This document shows, piece by piece, positions 1 through 11,242 of a stretch of DNA of 64,000 nucleotides. Made by a program: the position numbers and the translations under genes. The first letter of the stretch is position 1, and every line of letters starts with the position of its first letter. The notes below the pieces were generated by a model that saw only the letters and a program-made list of their open reading frames with translations, ran no database searches and was not told the DNA's origin. Source of the stretch: Polyporus tsugae (taxonomy: Eukaryota > Basidiomycota > Agaricomycetes > Polyporales > Polyporaceae); contig JAHRBS010000013.1 in the NCBI GenBank assembly GCA_024305745.1, positions 62,001 to 126,000 on the forward strand, in the 5' to 3' direction.

Positions 1-139
1 TCACGTGGATTAGCTGTCACCGGAGGTCACACAGTCACCGTGTCTTGGCCCGCGGGCGGAGCGGACTGCTGGAGACGAACGTCGGTTGCCAACAGCCAGC
101 TTGGAGCTGTTCCCCTCGAGTTGCTCACTGCCCGCAAAC

Positions 140-3100
140 ATGCCCCCCGCATCCACAGCGTTTGCCATGAACATCTGCCAGCCCGACGCAGGCGGCAGAG
201 GCTACATCCCCCTCGCAGACCATGGCCTGTCAGTCTCCCTCCTTAGCAACCCCGCCCCATGCCTTGACCTCACTCACCATCCATCCACGCCCGTTCACAG
301 CATTGGGAACCTCCACACTGCCGCTCTTGTATGTCGACAGACACCCCTGACGTCGTAAACGACTCTTGACTTCCTCCTCCTCAGATTAGCATTGATGGCT
401 CTGGTGAGTGATTCGTACATGTATGCGTTGCTGTTTGAATCCGCAATCCACAACCTGCCTACCTCCCCCGCCATAATGCCCTCCGAGGCGATCCTCGCAT
501 CTTCTCTCTCCCATGTCTTCCTATGACGTATGCGCTTATTCAGGCGCTTAGTCGAGAGCTACTGCGTCCCAAACTTCGACTCTCCCTCCGTCTTCGCCCG
601 CATCCTCGACAAGGACAAGGTACCCTCCGCTTTCTCTCACTTACTTCTTCCTATTCACCATTTCTCCCCAGGGCGGCCACTTCTCCATCACTCCCACCGT
701 CCCCTTCACAACCAAGCAGAGCTATTTGCCTAATTCAAACGTGCGCACATCCACCAAATACTCACGCTGCCATATTCTTATCCAAATCAAATCAAATAAT
801 TGCTGTAGATCCTTCAAACAAAGTAGTTACATTCATTATTGATTTATTGCAAATAGCATCTTACCTATATCGTCCCTGCAGGTACCTCAATGAAGACGGC
901 GTAGCAGCAGTCACCGGTGCGCCATTACCCTCTCCTACCCTAACTCGTAACCTCATACTATAACACCAGATTACCTTCCCCGTCAGCCAACCAGCGCCAC
1001 CGCTCGCCCCCTTCTCGCATGGCTCATCCGCCGCGTCGAAGTCATCCGCGGCTCCATGCCCATCCGCGTCGAGTGTGCCCCCGCCTTCAACTACGCCCGT
1101 TCTCCTCACACGACATCCATCGAGGTCGATACCTCCGTCGCCGCACCCGAGCCCTCCGACTCGCCGATTTCCCCCCACCTCAAGGCCGTCTTCGACTCCC
1201 CGGACGCCAAGCTCAAGCTCGACCTCCGCTACGTCGCCGAGTTCGCCCTCGACGACATCGGTGACCCAGAGGTGAAGCTCAACTACCTCGACCTCGACAA
1301 CAAGGGACACAAAGGTCGGGGTGTCTGGACCGAGATCCTGTTGCGCGAGGGCCAGGTCGTCACGTTCGTGCTCAGGACTCCGCCCGACGTGTCCCTCCCG
1401 CCCCAGGCAAACCCGACGCACCAGGCGGCAAGGGAGCTCGGGATTTCGTATGACAGTGGGTGTTCTCGTTTCTTTTTGGTTGCAAGTTTGAGAAACGTTG
1501 GTCTTCAGAACTCGTCGCGGGTGCATCGAACCTTCGCCCGCCCGATGACCCGATCTTGACCAAGGTGCGTCCTAGACTGCATCCAAGTTGACGACTGGTT
1601 TCACATCGTTGACTCTACTTTGGTATGGTAGTCCCTCTTGCGCGAATGCCTCGAGGTGCGTCAATCCCTCTTTCGAATGACGACAAGCGTGCGAAGGCTA
1701 ACTCGTATCCGTACGTGATCTCGACACAGCAAACGAGCAAGTATTGGACAGCGTGGATCGGCCGCTCGACCTACAACGGCGCCTGGAAGGAGGCCGTCAA
1801 CCGCAGCGCGCTCGCGCTCAAGCTCCTCATCTTCGAGCCCACCGGCGCGGTCGTCGCGAGCCCCACGTTCAGCCTGCCCGAGTACATCGGCGGGACGCGC
1901 AACTGGGACTACCGCGCGTCCTGGATCCGCGACTCGTCCTTCACGCTCTACGCGCTCATCCGGCTCGGGTTCACCTACGAGGCGAACGGTGCGCCCCTCC
2001 TTTCCCTTTTCTCATCCGCCGTCTGCTCGCCCGGCAGTTGTTGCCGACGTTGACTTCGATATATTGGATCGCCAGCTTACATGGAGTTCATCTTCGAGCG
2101 CGTGCGCACGCGGGACCCGGACGGCTCGCTCAAGATCATGTACGGAATTGAGTCTTGTTCGGACCGTGTGGACTCCCGCTCACGCTCGCACTTGACTTGC
2201 CCCAAATGCTCGCCGCCCCATAGGTATACCATCCACGGTGAGTTCGTCCGCGAGTCGGAGAGGCGCGAAGGGGCTGACGCTGGGACGGCGTGCTCGGGCG
2301 TGCAGGGGACAAGGACTTCCCGGAGGAGGAGCTGTGGCACCTCGATGGGCACAAGGGCTCTAAACCTGTTAGGTGCGGTTCAGTGGCTCTATCGTGGGGA
2401 TATCGAATTGATTTGGCTGCTGACTTGTTTCTCCCTGCCGTAGAATTGGGAACGGGGCGATAGATCACGTGCAGATGGTGCGTTCTTCGTCCGGCTTTTC
2501 GTGCGGGAGTTGGAGGGTTGACGTTTGCCTTGCTCTGTTTTTAAGGATATTTATGGTGAATTGTACGTCGGTCTCTCTTGTTTATTGGTTTATGCTGACG
2601 GTGCCGGTGAAGGATGGATTGTATCTACCTATCGCAGAAGGTGCGCATACGCCCTCTTCGCTTTCTGAGTGGTCCTATTCTAATGTAATCAATCGCAGTT
2701 CGGACGTCCTCTGGTACGTGGCCTACTATCAATCCTGTAGCCTGTCGCTGACGCCCTCGGTGACAAAGGGATACGACACTTGGTGAGAGCTCAGAATAGG
2801 GTAGATTCATCATCGTTGACGCTGACGTCTGTCGCCCCAGGGTCGCTGTCCGCGACATGTGCGTGCGGTTCAATTGCCTAGCTGCTTGAAAGAGTGCTAA
2901 TGACAGCGTCGCCTTTGTAGTGTGGAATGTGGGTAGTCTGCCTATTCACTGAGGATCTGCGTTGCTAAGAACAATTTGGAACCAGTCGTCATCGCACATG
3001 TCCAGGAGCCTGACTTGTACGTCTTACAATCCTCATTGGTGTTTCTTTGCCGTGGTGCTAATGAAAGCGTAACAGGTCCATCTGGTTCGTGCGTTTCGAC

Positions 3101-4410
3101 TGTCGGTGTCAGACAAATGATATAAACTTGTCGTGGTGATATTAGGGAAGTGCGAAACCGTCACAGGCACTTTGTGGTATGTTGGTCTAGTGAGCGTTTC
3201 GACGATGTGCTAATGGGTTCACCACACTCCCCAGTACTCCAAGGTAGGCTTGCCACGAACAGATTCATTCTCTCATATCGTGACCATACTTATCTAGGTC
3301 ATGATGTGGGTTGCGATCGACCGCGGTGCGTCCCTGCTTTCCCTGGCTTCTGAGCATCTGCACTGACCTCGTCTATGCACATTCTTCTCTAGGCATCCGA
3401 CTCGCAGAGAAAAGATCCCTCCCTTGCCCCCGACGTAACGAGTGGTACGCGGCGCGGGACACGCTGTACGAGGAGATCATGGCGAAGGGGTACAACAAGA
3501 AGAAGCAGTTCTTCGCGCAGAGTTACGAGGACCAGGACATCCTCGACTCGTCGCTGCTCATCATGCCGCTCGTGTTCTTCTCGACTCCCGCGAGTGGTCC
3601 TTTCGGCGCGGTCGGGTCGGAGTCGCATGCTGACTGTCTACTTACTGATTTGCAGGCGGACCCGCGTTTCCTGAACACGCTCAAGGCCATCCTGCAGTCG
3701 CCCGAGCGAGGCGGTTTAACGTCGAACGTAAGTCGAGCCTCCCTGCTCGTCCCTCGCCGTGACGACTCACGGTTGGGCTACTCGTGCGTGCTGGCTCTTT
3801 AGGGCTTGGTATACCGGTACGACGTGTCCAAGACGGACGACGGCGTCGGCGGTGAGGAAGGCACCTTCTGTCTGTGCACGCTCTGGTGAGCTGCCTGCCT
3901 CCTCGGAGCGTTTCGCTGCGTAGGCGGTCGCGTTTTTCTGAATTGGACTTGGACCTGCGCAGGTGCATCGAGGCTCTCGGCCGCGCCGGTGGATACGACA
4001 AGGCGATGCTCAACAAGGCGATCGCGATGTTCGAGGTGCGTCTTCCTGGGCTGTGGGCTGGATCGCCGTTCTCGCAGCAGGGACTCGGGAGGGACCAGGT
4101 GTACTGACTGACCCCGGCGTCGCGAATGCGAATTTATGCCCACAGGACTTTTTGCAATACAGCAACCACCTCGGGCTGTGTACGGAGGAGATCTCGGACG
4201 CGGGCGAGGCGCTGGGCAACGCCGTACAGGGGTTCACGTACGTCGTCTTTATCAACTGTAACTGTTTGCCTGCGGTTTGGGTTTGGCTGGAGGCCGGAAC
4301 TGTTCGCTGCATGCTGATGATGCTTTCGTGCGTTCGGGGGTCTCAGACACGTCACGCTCATCTCGGCGGCGTACAACCTGTCGAGGATGATCTCGAAGAG
4401 GTCAGCGTAA
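140..4410 (+). CDS. GH15 glucoamylase-like glycoside hydrolase, many introns
   Basis: Spliced gene with at least 15 short introns. The first exon reads YIPLADHGL, then a GT-AG intron (229-300), then [10 protein letters not shown], which is the N-terminal signature of intracellular GH15 enzymes (glucoamylase/trehalase-type). Next come [20 protein letters not shown], then [39 protein letters not shown] and [17 protein letters not shown], the (alpha/alpha)6-barrel core. Late exons carry [20 protein letters not shown] and [22 protein letters not shown], where the second carboxylate region of the family lies. The end reads [12 protein letters not shown] followed by SA and TAA at 4408-4410. ATG 140 is preferred because it shortly precedes the first conserved motif; an in-frame ATG at 86 is possible. 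No signal peptide is seen, so a cytosolic enzyme acting on alpha-glucosides is inferred. Exact substrate (maltodextrin or trehalose) cannot be told. No frame break was noticed. Confidence 0.88.
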
Positions 4411-4799
4411 GTAGTGGAAGGAAACATGGAAGGAACCGTGCTCCGAGTCATGTAGGGAAGCATCATGATGTCGAACGAGTGTACAAGTACTAGGAAGGGG
4501 ATCAATAGTTGTAGCCTTTGCCTGAATGTATAGATAACCTTCCCCGATGCGCGGCCCAAGTCTGTTAGGTCACAGTGGTGTGCAGGGGCGGCCTCCGCCT
4601 TCTAGATCTCAGAAAATGATTCCGGGTGTAGAGGACTCGTCCGATTCCAGGACGCCGTTGACAAGCTCGGTGGGCCATTAAATTTCTGCCCCAAGCGCTA
4701 GAACTTCCAAACTACTTCTTTCTTTGTGGGGAAGTCCCCTGGAGATCTTCGACCTTGGTAAGCAAAAACATGCAGTGACACATATGGCCATTGGCTAGT
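4411..4799. other. Intergenic, no gene seen
   Basis: This is the 3' flank of the GH15 gene up to the tRNA. No open reading frame with a recognisable motif and no clear repeat is visible. Confidence 0.6.
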
Positions 4800-4869
4800 G
4801 CATTAAGAGGGAATCGAACCCCCGGCGGGTCGATGGCAACGACCCAGGTTACCACTACCCCATTAATGC
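4800..4869 (-). tRNA. tRNA-Gly (anticodon GCC)
   Basis: The reverse strand folds as a 70-nt cloverleaf. The acceptor stem GCATTAA pairs perfectly with TTAATGC. The D arm contains GGTAGTGGTAACC. The anticodon stem GGGTCG/CGACCC carries the loop TTGCCAT, giving anticodon GCC. The T arm is GGGGG-TTCGATT-CCCTC with one G-T pair. No intron is needed. It lies alone between the GH15 and SDR genes and would be transcribed by Pol III from its internal boxes. Confidence 0.93.
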
Positions 4870-5238
4870 TTATGATTTTTGAATTGACTTGTTACATTAC
4901 GTAATTGGCATGACCCTTATAAGCAGGGACTGGTCTGGTCCGCGGACTGCCTTCATTCACCACACCATGACTAGTGATTACTGTATATCTGCTCTACTGG
5001 CCTTGGCGAGCTCCATGCTTTGGGAATTCAAGTTGCTGACCTTTGCTGACCGGTGACTACGGTATTAGCACATGTCGGTCTCCGAATCACTGTCGAGGCT
5101 TCGTATTCCCAAGGCCATGGCCACACACCAGTATATGAGACCTTGCGGAGGCCTCGAAAGCCTATCGTCGTGGCCCTCCTGATAACCCTCCCTCTGCGCA
5201 CGCTACAGTACATTCCCGGCATCCAGTATCCTTTCAGC
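4870..5238. other. Intergenic, 5' flank of SDR gene
   Basis: This is moderately AT-rich DNA with a TATAAG at 4918-4923, about 315 bases before the SDR start. No gene is recognised. Confidence 0.5.
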
Positions 5239-6506
5239 ATGAGCGCGTCGCCGTCTACGGAGAAGAAGCGGGTCGCCATCATCACCGGGGCGGCGGAGGG
5301 CATCGGGCGAGGTGTCGCCTTGCGACTCGCGAAGGACGGGTTCGACTTGGGGCTGTTCGACCTGCTTCGGGCAAAGGGCAGGCTGGACGATCTCGCCGAT
5401 ACGGTCAGGAAGGAGCATGGGACGCGGGTCGTGACGGTGTACGGGGACGTGTCGAAGGAGGAGGAGGTCCAGGGCTTGGTCGGGACGGTCGTGCAGGAGT
5501 TCGGGGGGCTCTACGCGGTACGTCCATAGTTCTAATTTCTGTATTACCAATAGGGGTGGTGACGATACTGATACTTACTCGCGCTTGCAGATGATCGCGA
5601 ATGCAGGCGTGGCCATCAACCGCGTTCTCCACGAAAGTAAGTACATTCGTATGCTCTCGTCTCTGCTCACGCACTCGAGCTTAACACACCTGTTGGCTTG
5701 TCAGCGTCGACGGAAGAGATCGATAGGCTGATCGGCATCAACTTCAAAAGGCGTCTTCTTCTCGTACAAGTACGCGGCCATCCAGCTCATCGAACAAGGC
5801 AGCGGCGGGCGCATCGTCGGCGCCGCGTCCATAGCGAGCAAGAAAGGTCGGCCTCGGGCCTCCCGTTGCTTCTCTGGCTCCTGTCCCGCTGACTGACCTA
5901 CATCCGCTCCGTCCCAGGGTTCCCGCAGCATGCGCTGTACTGCGCGACGAAGTTCGCAGTGCGCGGCTTGACCCAGTGCGCGGCGATGGACTACGGCAAG
6001 TACGGGATCACCGTGAACGCGTACGCGCCCGGCGCGATCGAAACCCCTCTCCGTGAGTGAATGGTGGCATTAAACCATGTCCTTCCTTGCGAATTGCTCG
6101 TCGTTGTGGCAGTGAACCACCTGGATGAATACAACACTGGTGTGAGCGGACAGTCCATGGGTACATGGAAGAACTCAGTAAGCATCCCAAGTCACGGTGG
6201 CGGCCGGGGTCCGCGAAGCGAGCTGACACCTCCCGCGTTCAGTTCCAGGGCACACTAGGACGTAACGGGCAGCCTGAGGACGTCGCGAACCTGGTGTCGT
6301 TCCTCGTCTCTGACGACGCCTCGTTCATCACCGGTGAGTTTTGGATGCGTCAAACGAGCGGATGAGTTTGGAGTTCTGATTGAAACGCCTTCCCGTTTGC
6401 AGGACAGTCGGTAAGCATCACCCCCGCTGCACTCCGGATAGTGTACGAGCTGACTGCTCCTCCTGTTTCATAGTACCTTGTCGACGGAGGGATGCTCTTC
6501 GACTAA
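5239..6506 (+). CDS. Short-chain dehydrogenase/reductase (diacetyl/acetoin reductase-like) with a one-base frameshift
   Basis: Classical SDR of about 265 residues in eight or so exons. ATG 5239 starts [23 protein letters not shown], with the TGxxxGIG cofactor motif. Then come MIANAGV (NAG motif), [10 protein letters not shown] (catalytic Ser), YCATK (YxxxK catalytic Tyr and Lys), [12 protein letters not shown], and the C-terminal end [10 protein letters not shown] before TAA at 6504-6506. An 8-nt micro-exon GACAGTCG (6403-6410) supplies part of GQS. Family knowledge: NAD(P)-dependent oxidoreduction of a small carbonyl or alcohol; the dinucleotide preference is not evident here. Oddity: after INFK the frame breaks. 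The run of four A at 5746-5749 is one base too long to continue into [17 protein letters not shown]. Everything before and after is well conserved, so this is either a sequencing slip or a very young loss of function. Confidence 0.85.
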
Positions 6507-7721
6507 GGCGAAAGACGCACGGCTCGCAGCCCGAAACGCGAGACCCAAGACATCCGTTACCCTCCGAGTTACCCTCCTATCGCGGTATCGGATGTTGCAC
6601 TACTGTATGTTTGCGTGCCACCCCATTAGTTTACCTCCGCAAGTGCTCCCGCGAAGTGCACAAGATCGGCGTTTCAAATCATCTGTACGCGCTGTAAGGA
6701 AAGACACTCTCACCGGGGGCATGGACTTGTGAGGCACTGTGTCACATTCTGAATAAACCGTGATCTTTGGCCACTTGGGACAAGGGGATTTCTTTGTGCC
6801 TCATGCTTGTTGCATGCTTGTTACATGCGACGATATCGATGTAACAAGTATGTAACGCGATTCCTACGATACATCTAAAATGTGATTACAATGCGACGCT
6901 GCGAAAGACCGTTATCAAAGGTTGCCTCTGGTCACGATGCGACAACGATGCGACACGGTGTCCCACAGGTCGATGCCCCCGGTGTCTAAGTCGTTGACTA
7001 TTACGGTCGCAGAAAACGTTTCACCAAGGCTCTCCTTACGACTTGTAGCTCGAAGTCAGTCGTTGCGCCGCTCCACGCAGTGCCCGGCGCAACCGCGGCA
7101 TGAGCGTTCTCTCGACTACGGCCTTTGGCCTTCCAGATGAGTGACATCGTACGCGTCGAGTGGGGGAAATTCCATGCATGTCATGATCAGCGATGTAAAC
7201 TCCAAGTTTGTTCCGAATCGTGGTGGGTGCAAAGTCGAGTCTGACGTGATGGGTCCGCATGGCAATCCCAAGTCGACAAGGGCACTTCCTCCTGGGTCCA
7301 AGTGTGACGCTCTCGATGGCCGCAAGTGGGGGACGGCACATGCGTTTTTCGCTGCCGGGATCCAGTACGTACGAGCGAGGGGTGAGGGGAGTGACGGATG
7401 CGAATCGCGACGGATGCAGGTCATGCGCGGAAGCAACAAGCGGACGCGCATACAGTGACGGTTATGATCAGACCTCCTCCCTCCCCGGACACGGTAGAAA
7501 TCACAGGCCGCTCCGCTCTGAAGGCACTGATCCGAATCGGTACATGCCCTTGAATTGATATATCCGCCGCTCTCCAAGACTCTCCCTTCCACTCGCCTAG
7601 CTAGTCGCAAAGCAAACACTCTGCACTCGTTGACTTGCAAACGTATCGCTCGGTCGTCGACAAGCAGCCGCCGCCGCCCAACAACCAACCCGATCTTATA
7701 GATTGCCACCAGCCGGCTCCG
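6507..7721. other. Intergenic, no gene recognised
   Basis: This is the 3' flank of the SDR gene and the 5' flank of the P450 gene. It contains short direct repeats of the type TGCTTGTTGCA/TGCTTGTTACA near 6800. Open frames here show no family motif. Confidence 0.5.
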
Positions 7722-10459
7722 ATGCGTCTCCCGCCCGGTCCGCGCTATCTCCTCCAGCTGATCCCCCAGCTCGCCCTTCCCCCGCTGCTCGTCCTTGTCT
7801 TCCTCCACGTCCTATCCATCAACCTCTCCACTCCCCCACCACTTTACCTTCGTATTCTCACCTTTGCGCTCTCCTGGCCTCTGGCATTCGTCATCCTCGT
7901 CCAATGGCGCTGGTGGACGAACAAGTGGAACGCAGCCGCGAGGGGGGCGGTTATGCCGGAGGAGCTCGAGCACAAGCTGCCGGGCAGCTTGGACCTCATC
8001 ATGAAGATGTTTGAGACCGACAAGTCGTCGTACCTCGGTGAGTCGCCCTCGCCTGCCCTTCGTTGTCGTGTGTCGTGTGTCGTATGCCGTACGCGCTTCC
8101 TATGGATGCGAGATAACCGTTGGGTCTACTCAGCCGCGAACCTGTTCAAGAACACCGAGAAGTTAGGTAACACGTTCAACTTCAGGGTTATGTTCGAGGA
8201 CAGGGTGCGTACTGCCATCTTGCCGCCGATCTCGTCCATGTATCACCGGTCCACCCCTCGCGGGAACGATCGGGCTCCGGATCGAGGCTTGGCGTGAAAC
8301 CTGGAGCTGATGTCGGTCCTGATGTAGATCTTCACTTGCGAGCCCGAGTATATCAAGGTGCGTAGTCGTCAAGTGGAGGCTGTGGACGGGGAGAGGACGG
8401 TAGGATGAATGATCCGTCTCGGCGTGCGCAGACGATTCTCGCGACGGACTTCAACAGCTATGAAAAGGGCGAGTGACCCGACCGTTTGCACTGTAGGGGT
8501 GGCCGAGTTGATGGACTGGGATGGCAGGCCCGATGCTATACAAGCAGCTGAACACACTCCTCGGGTCGGGCGTGTTCAACTCTGATGGTGCGTTCGCTTT
8601 TGTGGCTGTCTTTAGAAAGAGAACAAGCAGAGAGGCTGATTCAGCCTGGGTATGAAGGCGACATGTGGAAGTAAGCGTCACGCGAGCTCGGAAGGTTTGA
8701 AGGCTGGACTGAAGCGTGCATTAGGTTCCATCGGACCATGACCCGGCCCTTCTTCAGCAAAGACCGGATCACGCACTTCGATATCTTCGACCGGTACGTT
8801 CATTCCGTCCCTTCTCTCGCACACAACCAACCCTCGTCGCAGGCACGCGGAGCACGCGCTCGACAAGGTCGCCTCGCGCCTCAAGGAAGGCGTCGCCGTA
8901 GACTGGCAGGACATCGTCTCGCGCTTCACGATGGACTCCGCGACCGAGTTCCTCTTCGGCAAAGACGTACGCTCGCTCGACGCCCCTATCCCTTACCCCT
9001 CCACGTCCCCGCACCATGCCGTTGTTACTAAGGTTCACCCGGCCGACCGGTTCGTGCGCTCGTTCCAGGACGGGCTCGAGGCGACGGCGATGCGCGGGCG
9101 GTTCCTGCAGTCGTACCCGCTCTTCGAGTTCTGGGGCGACAAGGTGGAGAAGCACCTGGGCGAGGTGCACCAGTTCATCGACCCGATCGTCGGGGAGGCG
9201 CTCCGGCGGAAGGCGGAAAGACAGCGCGCGGGGGAGGACATCGAGAAGGATGTAAGGGACGACGAGACGCTGCTGGAGCATTTGGTCAAATTCACGGACG
9301 GTACGTCCCACTTAGTGGCACATAGGGAGAGAGGGAGCGCGCTGACGGACGGACAGACGGGAAGATGCTCAAGGACGAAACGCTGAACATCCTGCTCGCG
9401 GGGCGGGACACGACGGCGTGCACGCTGACGTTCTCTGTGTTTGCCCTGGCGGAACATCCTGCTGTGCTGGAGCGGCTGCGGAAGGAGGTGCTGGACGTGG
9501 TTGGCCCTACAAGGCGCCCGACGTACGAGGACATCCGCCATATGAAGTATATGCGCGCGTTCATCAACGAGGTCCTCCGCCTCTACCCTCCTGTGTACGT
9601 CATTTTTTCTCTCCTCCTCACCCAGAGTTCATACTCATGCAGGAAATGCACAGACCGGTTAACTCGCGGTAAGCATGACGAAAGGACATAGGGTGTGACA
9701 GAGCTGACAACAAGCTCAGGTGCTCGATCAAGGGCATGACGTGGAAGAGCAACCAACCGGACCGGCCCGACTTCTACATCCCGCCCCGCACCCGGTGCCT
9801 CTACTCCGTCCTCCTCATGCACCGCAGGAAGGACCTCTGGGGGCCAGATGGTGCGTACAGTGTCTCCCTCAACGCACGTCCTCGCCACAGTATGGCTAAC
9901 GCTTTTCGCCACGCAGCGCTGTCGTTTGATCCCGATCGGTTCATCGACCAACGCGTGCAGAAGTACCTCGTCCCGAACCCATTCATCTTCCTCCCCTTCA
10001 ACGCCGGGCCTCGTATTTGCCTCGGCCAACAGGTGCGTCGCCACAGCTCTCTTCGCAGCGCCCCGTGTTCTTCCGTCGCTATGTGCGGTTCGCGTCGCCA
10101 CGGCTCTTCAACCCTTCATATGGGGTGCCTCTCGTCTACGATCTCCGATCCCGCCGCTGACGCGTCTCTGTTTTCGCAGTTCGCGTACAACGAGATATCA
10201 TTCATGCTCGTCCGCCTCCTGCAGCGCTTTGCGACCATCAAGCTTCGCCAGGACGCCCACCCCGCGTCGATGGCTCCGCCGGGCGTCGAACGGAGCCCGT
10301 ATGCGGTTGATGGGCTCGAGCGTGTGTGGATGCGGAGCCATCTGACGACGTATGCGAAGGTGAGTTTCAGTCTAAGTTATGATGGGTAGAAGGGTGCTGA
10401 TACGATACGTGTTTCAGAATGGACTGTGGGTAGAGATGGGGGAAGGAACACCTATCTAA
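7722..10459 (+). CDS. Cytochrome P450, CYP63-like
   Basis: Microsomal P450 of about 600 residues in more than ten exons. ATG 7722 gives [15 protein letters not shown], followed by two hydrophobic stretches ([17 protein letters not shown] and [20 protein letters not shown]) that act as membrane anchor. An in-frame ATG at 7635 would add a proline-rich leader and is less likely. Motifs in order: [22 protein letters not shown] C helix region, I helix LLAGRDTTA, ExxR as [14 protein letters not shown]-like FDPDRF, and heme loop [17 protein letters not shown] with the ligand Cys. The end reads [12 protein letters not shown]. The start and overall layout resemble the CYP63 group described from white-rot fungi, which oxidise hydrocarbons and xenobiotics; the subfamily is inferred. 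One intron has a GC donor at 8469-8470. No frame break is seen. Confidence 0.9.
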
Positions 10460-11242
10460 GTGTTCGATAGGTAGATTGTTGTGATGCCAGTGTACTCGAA
10501 GACTGTCGTTCGCGTAAGCGTCTCCAGAGACCAAAGGGACACACAAGAGACAAGGGGTACCATGCACACCGTCCATGTTCTCGCTAGTATTGTGCACAAC
10601 AGAACCGAAAAGAGGGCGTCGCCTCCGTCCTCTACAGTAGTAGCAGCATGGCGATCTCGCCAGCGGGAGGCCCCGTTCCCACAACGCCTCCCGCCACATT
10701 TCCCACTCGAGGATCGTCCGATGGCCACACATCTGACGTGCCGCCCCTTGGTAGCAATCTTGGTAACAACCAGCATTGGCAGCTGTACGCCACGGTGTCT
10801 GCATTCTGCCACTCATAATCAGGACGCTCCGTTTCATGCACTTCTCCTTATGGTGGAAGAATGGAGCCCACAGTCGTCCCTGCCTCGAGCGCGTTGCTAC
10901 GTGGAATATGTTTACGATCCGAGGTTGAATGGTAACCAGAATCGTCGGGTTTAGTGGCGTTAATTGATCTGTCTCTCTTCGACTCGCCGTCCGTAACGCA
11001 GTTGCGGCCCATAGGTTTTGTCCTAGGCAGTAGGAACATGGACTATAGGATCCCTGTCTCACAATAGTGCTACGATCGTGACATGATTAGATTGTTTCAC
11101 AACATCGCAACCCTGTGAATTGTTGCACTGTTACGATGAGGCCGAATATTGGGAGCGCTGGTCCGAGTCCATATAAATCAGCACTGAGCGAGCACTGAGC
11201 ATTAACATCTACCCAGAACTCGAACCCACAGTCCACTACACT
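10460..11242. other. Intergenic between P450 and HET-like gene
   Basis: No gene motif is visible on either strand. The right end holds the promoter of the next gene. Confidence 0.5.
11171..11178 (+). promoter_or_regulatory. Probable TATA box of the HET-like gene
   Basis: ATATAAAT lies about 70 bases before ATG 11243. It is followed by a near-perfect 11-base direct repeat around AGCACTGAGC. Position and spacing fit a TATA element. Confidence 0.45.

Noticed and set aside
861..1526. Long minus-strand open frame opposite the GH15 gene
   Set aside because: It is the antisense shadow of GC-rich GH15 exons; no family motif.
7116..7808. 230-codon minus-strand frame upstream of the P450 gene
   Set aside because: It crosses the P450 promoter and first exon antisense and shows no domain.
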